A stretch of DNA of 64,000 bases, from positions 1,612,001-1,676,000 of the forward strand of contig JAZGTN010000088.1 in NCBI GenBank assembly GCA_037783415.1, in the 5' to 3' direction. Both the position numbers and the translations under genes were made by a program. Below the pieces are notes generated by a model that was given only the letters and a program-made list of their open reading frames with translations, ran no database searches and was not told where the DNA came from. Below are positions 62,050 through 64,000 of the stretch, piece by piece; position 1 is the stretch's first letter; each line of letters starts with the position of its first letter. Origin of the DNA: Leptasterias polaris. Taxonomy: Eukaryota; Echinodermata; Asteroidea; Forcipulatida; Asteriidae.

Positions 62050-62140
62050 AGGCCTGGAATTACATAGAAGCAACAAGGCTATGACCTCCACTGCCCTGGT
62101 CTTGGCCTTGGTGCCCCTTCAAAAGTCCCATAGATCCATG
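62050..62140 (-). repeat. 140-bp dispersed repeat, copy 6 (partial, minus)
   Basis: CTGCCCTGGTCTTGGCCTTG and GTGCCCCTTCAAAAGTCCCA. Confidence 0.75.
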
Positions 62141-62154
62141 TAGTCCCAATTACA

Positions 62155-62262
62155 CAGTTGATCATCCAGGTTTGTTTCAAAAAGAGGAGGATGAGACTGA
62201 GAGAGAGAAAAGGATGCGGCTTCAAAATGAGGGTGGGGAAAATTGACTGGTGTATTTTTGTA
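62155..62262. mobile_element. Short diverged relative of the 55727-56033 MITE
   Basis: GTTGATCATCC at one end and TTGACTGGTGTATTTTT at the other are inverted versions of each other; interior GAGGAGGATGAG and GGATGCGGC. Confidence 0.6.
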
Positions 62263-62934
62263 TTTATTTATTTTATTTTTTTTGTGGGGGGGGTAGGAAT
62301 AAATAGATAAATAAATACATCAATAAACAATTATATTCTTTGTCTTTATGAAATGATCATTCGTAGAACAGCGTAATGGTGTCTCTCAAATCCTTGCAGT
62401 TTGGAAGCCAGTAATGTAAAACATCCCTTTAATAGACATGAATAGCACATGTACACATACGTTTGCTATCAACTGTCTGACCATGAATGCAAGACAGCTC
62501 ACAGCTCAAACTGATAAAATGTGTAAAGGGTAAGATGTGATGTTTTAATACAGTTTTTGACATGTTTCCAAAATGATTTCTCAAAACAAAACGTGCCAAA
62601 AAAAAACCCAAAACCCAGAATACATATGTACATAAGGAAGTGATGCCATACTACATGTACATGTAGCAATTGTAGATGTTTAGTCTCTTAGCTGTATGAT
62701 TTCTAGTTGTTATGTCTTGTAATGTTGTTCCATTGCTTGTAATACTGTAATCACAGGCACTAACTGCGTGTGCCGGGTAATCCTATGACAGTTGAAGATC
62801 AATATTACAAACGAATAATTTAAGTTTCAGGCACAAGTTCAACTCCATTCAAGCTTTTGGCCCAGAGTGACTTTTGTTTTCAAAAATAAAAAGTCCGGGT
62901 GGGATTATGCGAGCAATATTTGTTGATTTAGTTT

Positions 62935-63900
62935 AGGGGCCGTTCACAATTATCAACATTTTCACGAGCGTACAAACCGTACGCTGGGGGGGAGGGGGTT
63001 AATGCCCGCCGTACGTTTTTATAATTTTTTTAAAAATGTCTATCTGTTTTCTCGCCCATCGCCACAGCCGACATTGCTCACATCCCATCCACGCCGCAAC
63101 CGATGCCGAGCGAGCACTGGCCGAGACGGTCGCACCCCGAGCCAGGCCCCGCATTGCATCCCATGAACGTATTGTGTACAGCATGCGCGGCATTGTAGTC
63201 CTACACACGTACATGTACATGAACCAAACATGTCAAACCGCGAGTGCAAATTATTGCGCAATTCCCCTTCCGTTCCCTATAGTTCACAGGCATGTGAGCG
63301 GGTCACAGAAAAAACGCGGAAAACTTTAGCAAGTGAAATCTGTGTCCGGATTTTGGGCCAGCGCTACAGTCAGAATAACAGGCTTTGTACTGCAGCGTAA
63401 ACAAAACATTAACAGAAATATATAGGCCACAATTCTTACTTGGTAACAATGTGTTGTTCGTCCTCATTTTCAATATGTTTTTGTGACATTCCTTAGAAAT
63501 GTGTTCCACAATTAAAACAAGAGCGATGCGTTCATCACAGATGTGAAAGACCGTGTGCGCCTAGTCTTGGCTCAGGGTGTTGGCTTTTTAATACAGTTTT
63601 TAGTACAGCGCCCTCTCTTGGTGGAACGGGATGACGACATGGGTAAGTTTAATGGGACATCGCGCTTAATGAAAACAACGGCTTTAATCAAAGACTAACG
63701 CGGAGCATTTTACCGGGTCTAGCCCCCGACTCACGTGATGAAATCAAATCGCAATTAAAGTGATTCCTGATGCTGCCACGGCGGAGTGATTTCCATGGCG
63801 GAGACGAGAAAAACGCGGAGCCCGCAAGAAAAACGCGGAATGGGAAAATAAAAAACGCGGAGGTCTCACATGCCTGCTAGCTACAATTGTAGCATACACA
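62935..63900. other. G+C-richer segment with repeated AACGCGGA motif
   Basis: AACGCGGA occurs near 63314, 63698, 63812, 63833 and 63855. The part around 63050-63160 is rich in CG dinucleotides, unlike the A/T-rich surroundings. No coding exon could be defended. It may be an old mobile element or a CpG-rich regulatory stretch. Confidence 0.4.
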
Positions 63901-64000
63901 CGCAATTGCATATCAGCGCGCATTTTCAACCGGTGTTGTTCAACTATGTAGACTTGTGTGAAAAAAAATCAACATTTTTTTCGTACACTTTTAGGGGGGA

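Larger units (their letters stand above)
43932..64000 (+). other. Presumed first intron of AGAP (over 20 kb)
   Basis: No convincing exon on either strand. It is dominated by A/T-rich sequence, palindromic words TACATGTA and TAGGCCTA, and several mobile elements listed separately. A separate small gene inside it cannot be excluded. The downstream AGAP exons are not in the window. Confidence 0.6.

Noticed and set aside
63036..63329. 97-codon Arg/His-rich frame in the CG-rich patch
   Set aside because: Base composition alone keeps it open, the opposite strand is open as well, and no conserved motif is seen.

Overview
The window is animal nuclear DNA. Genes are split by GT-AG introns, and the sequence is full of tRNA-derived SINEs, palindromic MITEs and LINE remnants. 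The gene repertoire, together with the very frequent self-complementary words TACATGTA and TAGGCCTA, suggests a marine invertebrate deuterostome, probably an echinoderm and perhaps a sea star. That placement is inference; no ribosomal or mitochondrial marker is present.

Layout. Positions 1-13374 are a tandem array of a core unit of about 1.78 kb, in seven copies counting partial ones at both ends. A 359-bp inverted-repeat transposable element sits at one fixed site in four of the copies and is absent from the other three. Positions 13439-16405 (minus) hold three exons of an SLC16/monocarboxylate-transporter-like gene with a one-base frameshift; its next intron runs straight into the array. 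Positions 19127-21046 (minus) hold a small four-exon gene that I read as an NCBP2AS2 homologue of 101 residues. It is head-to-head with SELENOO on the plus strand (21733-36327, 12 coding exons, 718 residues), whose penultimate stop-like TGA is read as selenocysteine three residues from the end. ABRACL (Costars family, 40049-40613, minus, two exons, 82 residues) is convergent with SELENOO. From 43766 on the plus strand comes the first coding exon of an AGAP-type (centaurin-gamma) ArfGAP gene. The remaining 20 kb has no convincing exon and is read as its first intron.

How the genes relate. They are unrelated housekeeping-type genes, not a pathway: a membrane transporter, a small NCBP2AS2-like protein, the mitochondrial AMP-transferase SelO, a small actin-regulator-like protein and an Arf GTPase-activating protein. 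The two head-to-head pairs (NCBP2AS2/SELENOO and ABRACL/AGAP) may share promoter regions.

The most notable structures outside genes are: the array with filled and empty insertion sites and two interspersed unit lineages; a MITE family with TTAA target-site duplications seen in at least six places, one copy ending 9 bp from a SELENOO splice acceptor; several other small palindromic elements; a 140-bp repeat dispersed in both orientations; and a 90-bp hairpin downstream of SELENOO. All exon borders come from reading splice sites and checking that phases add up; no transcript evidence was available.
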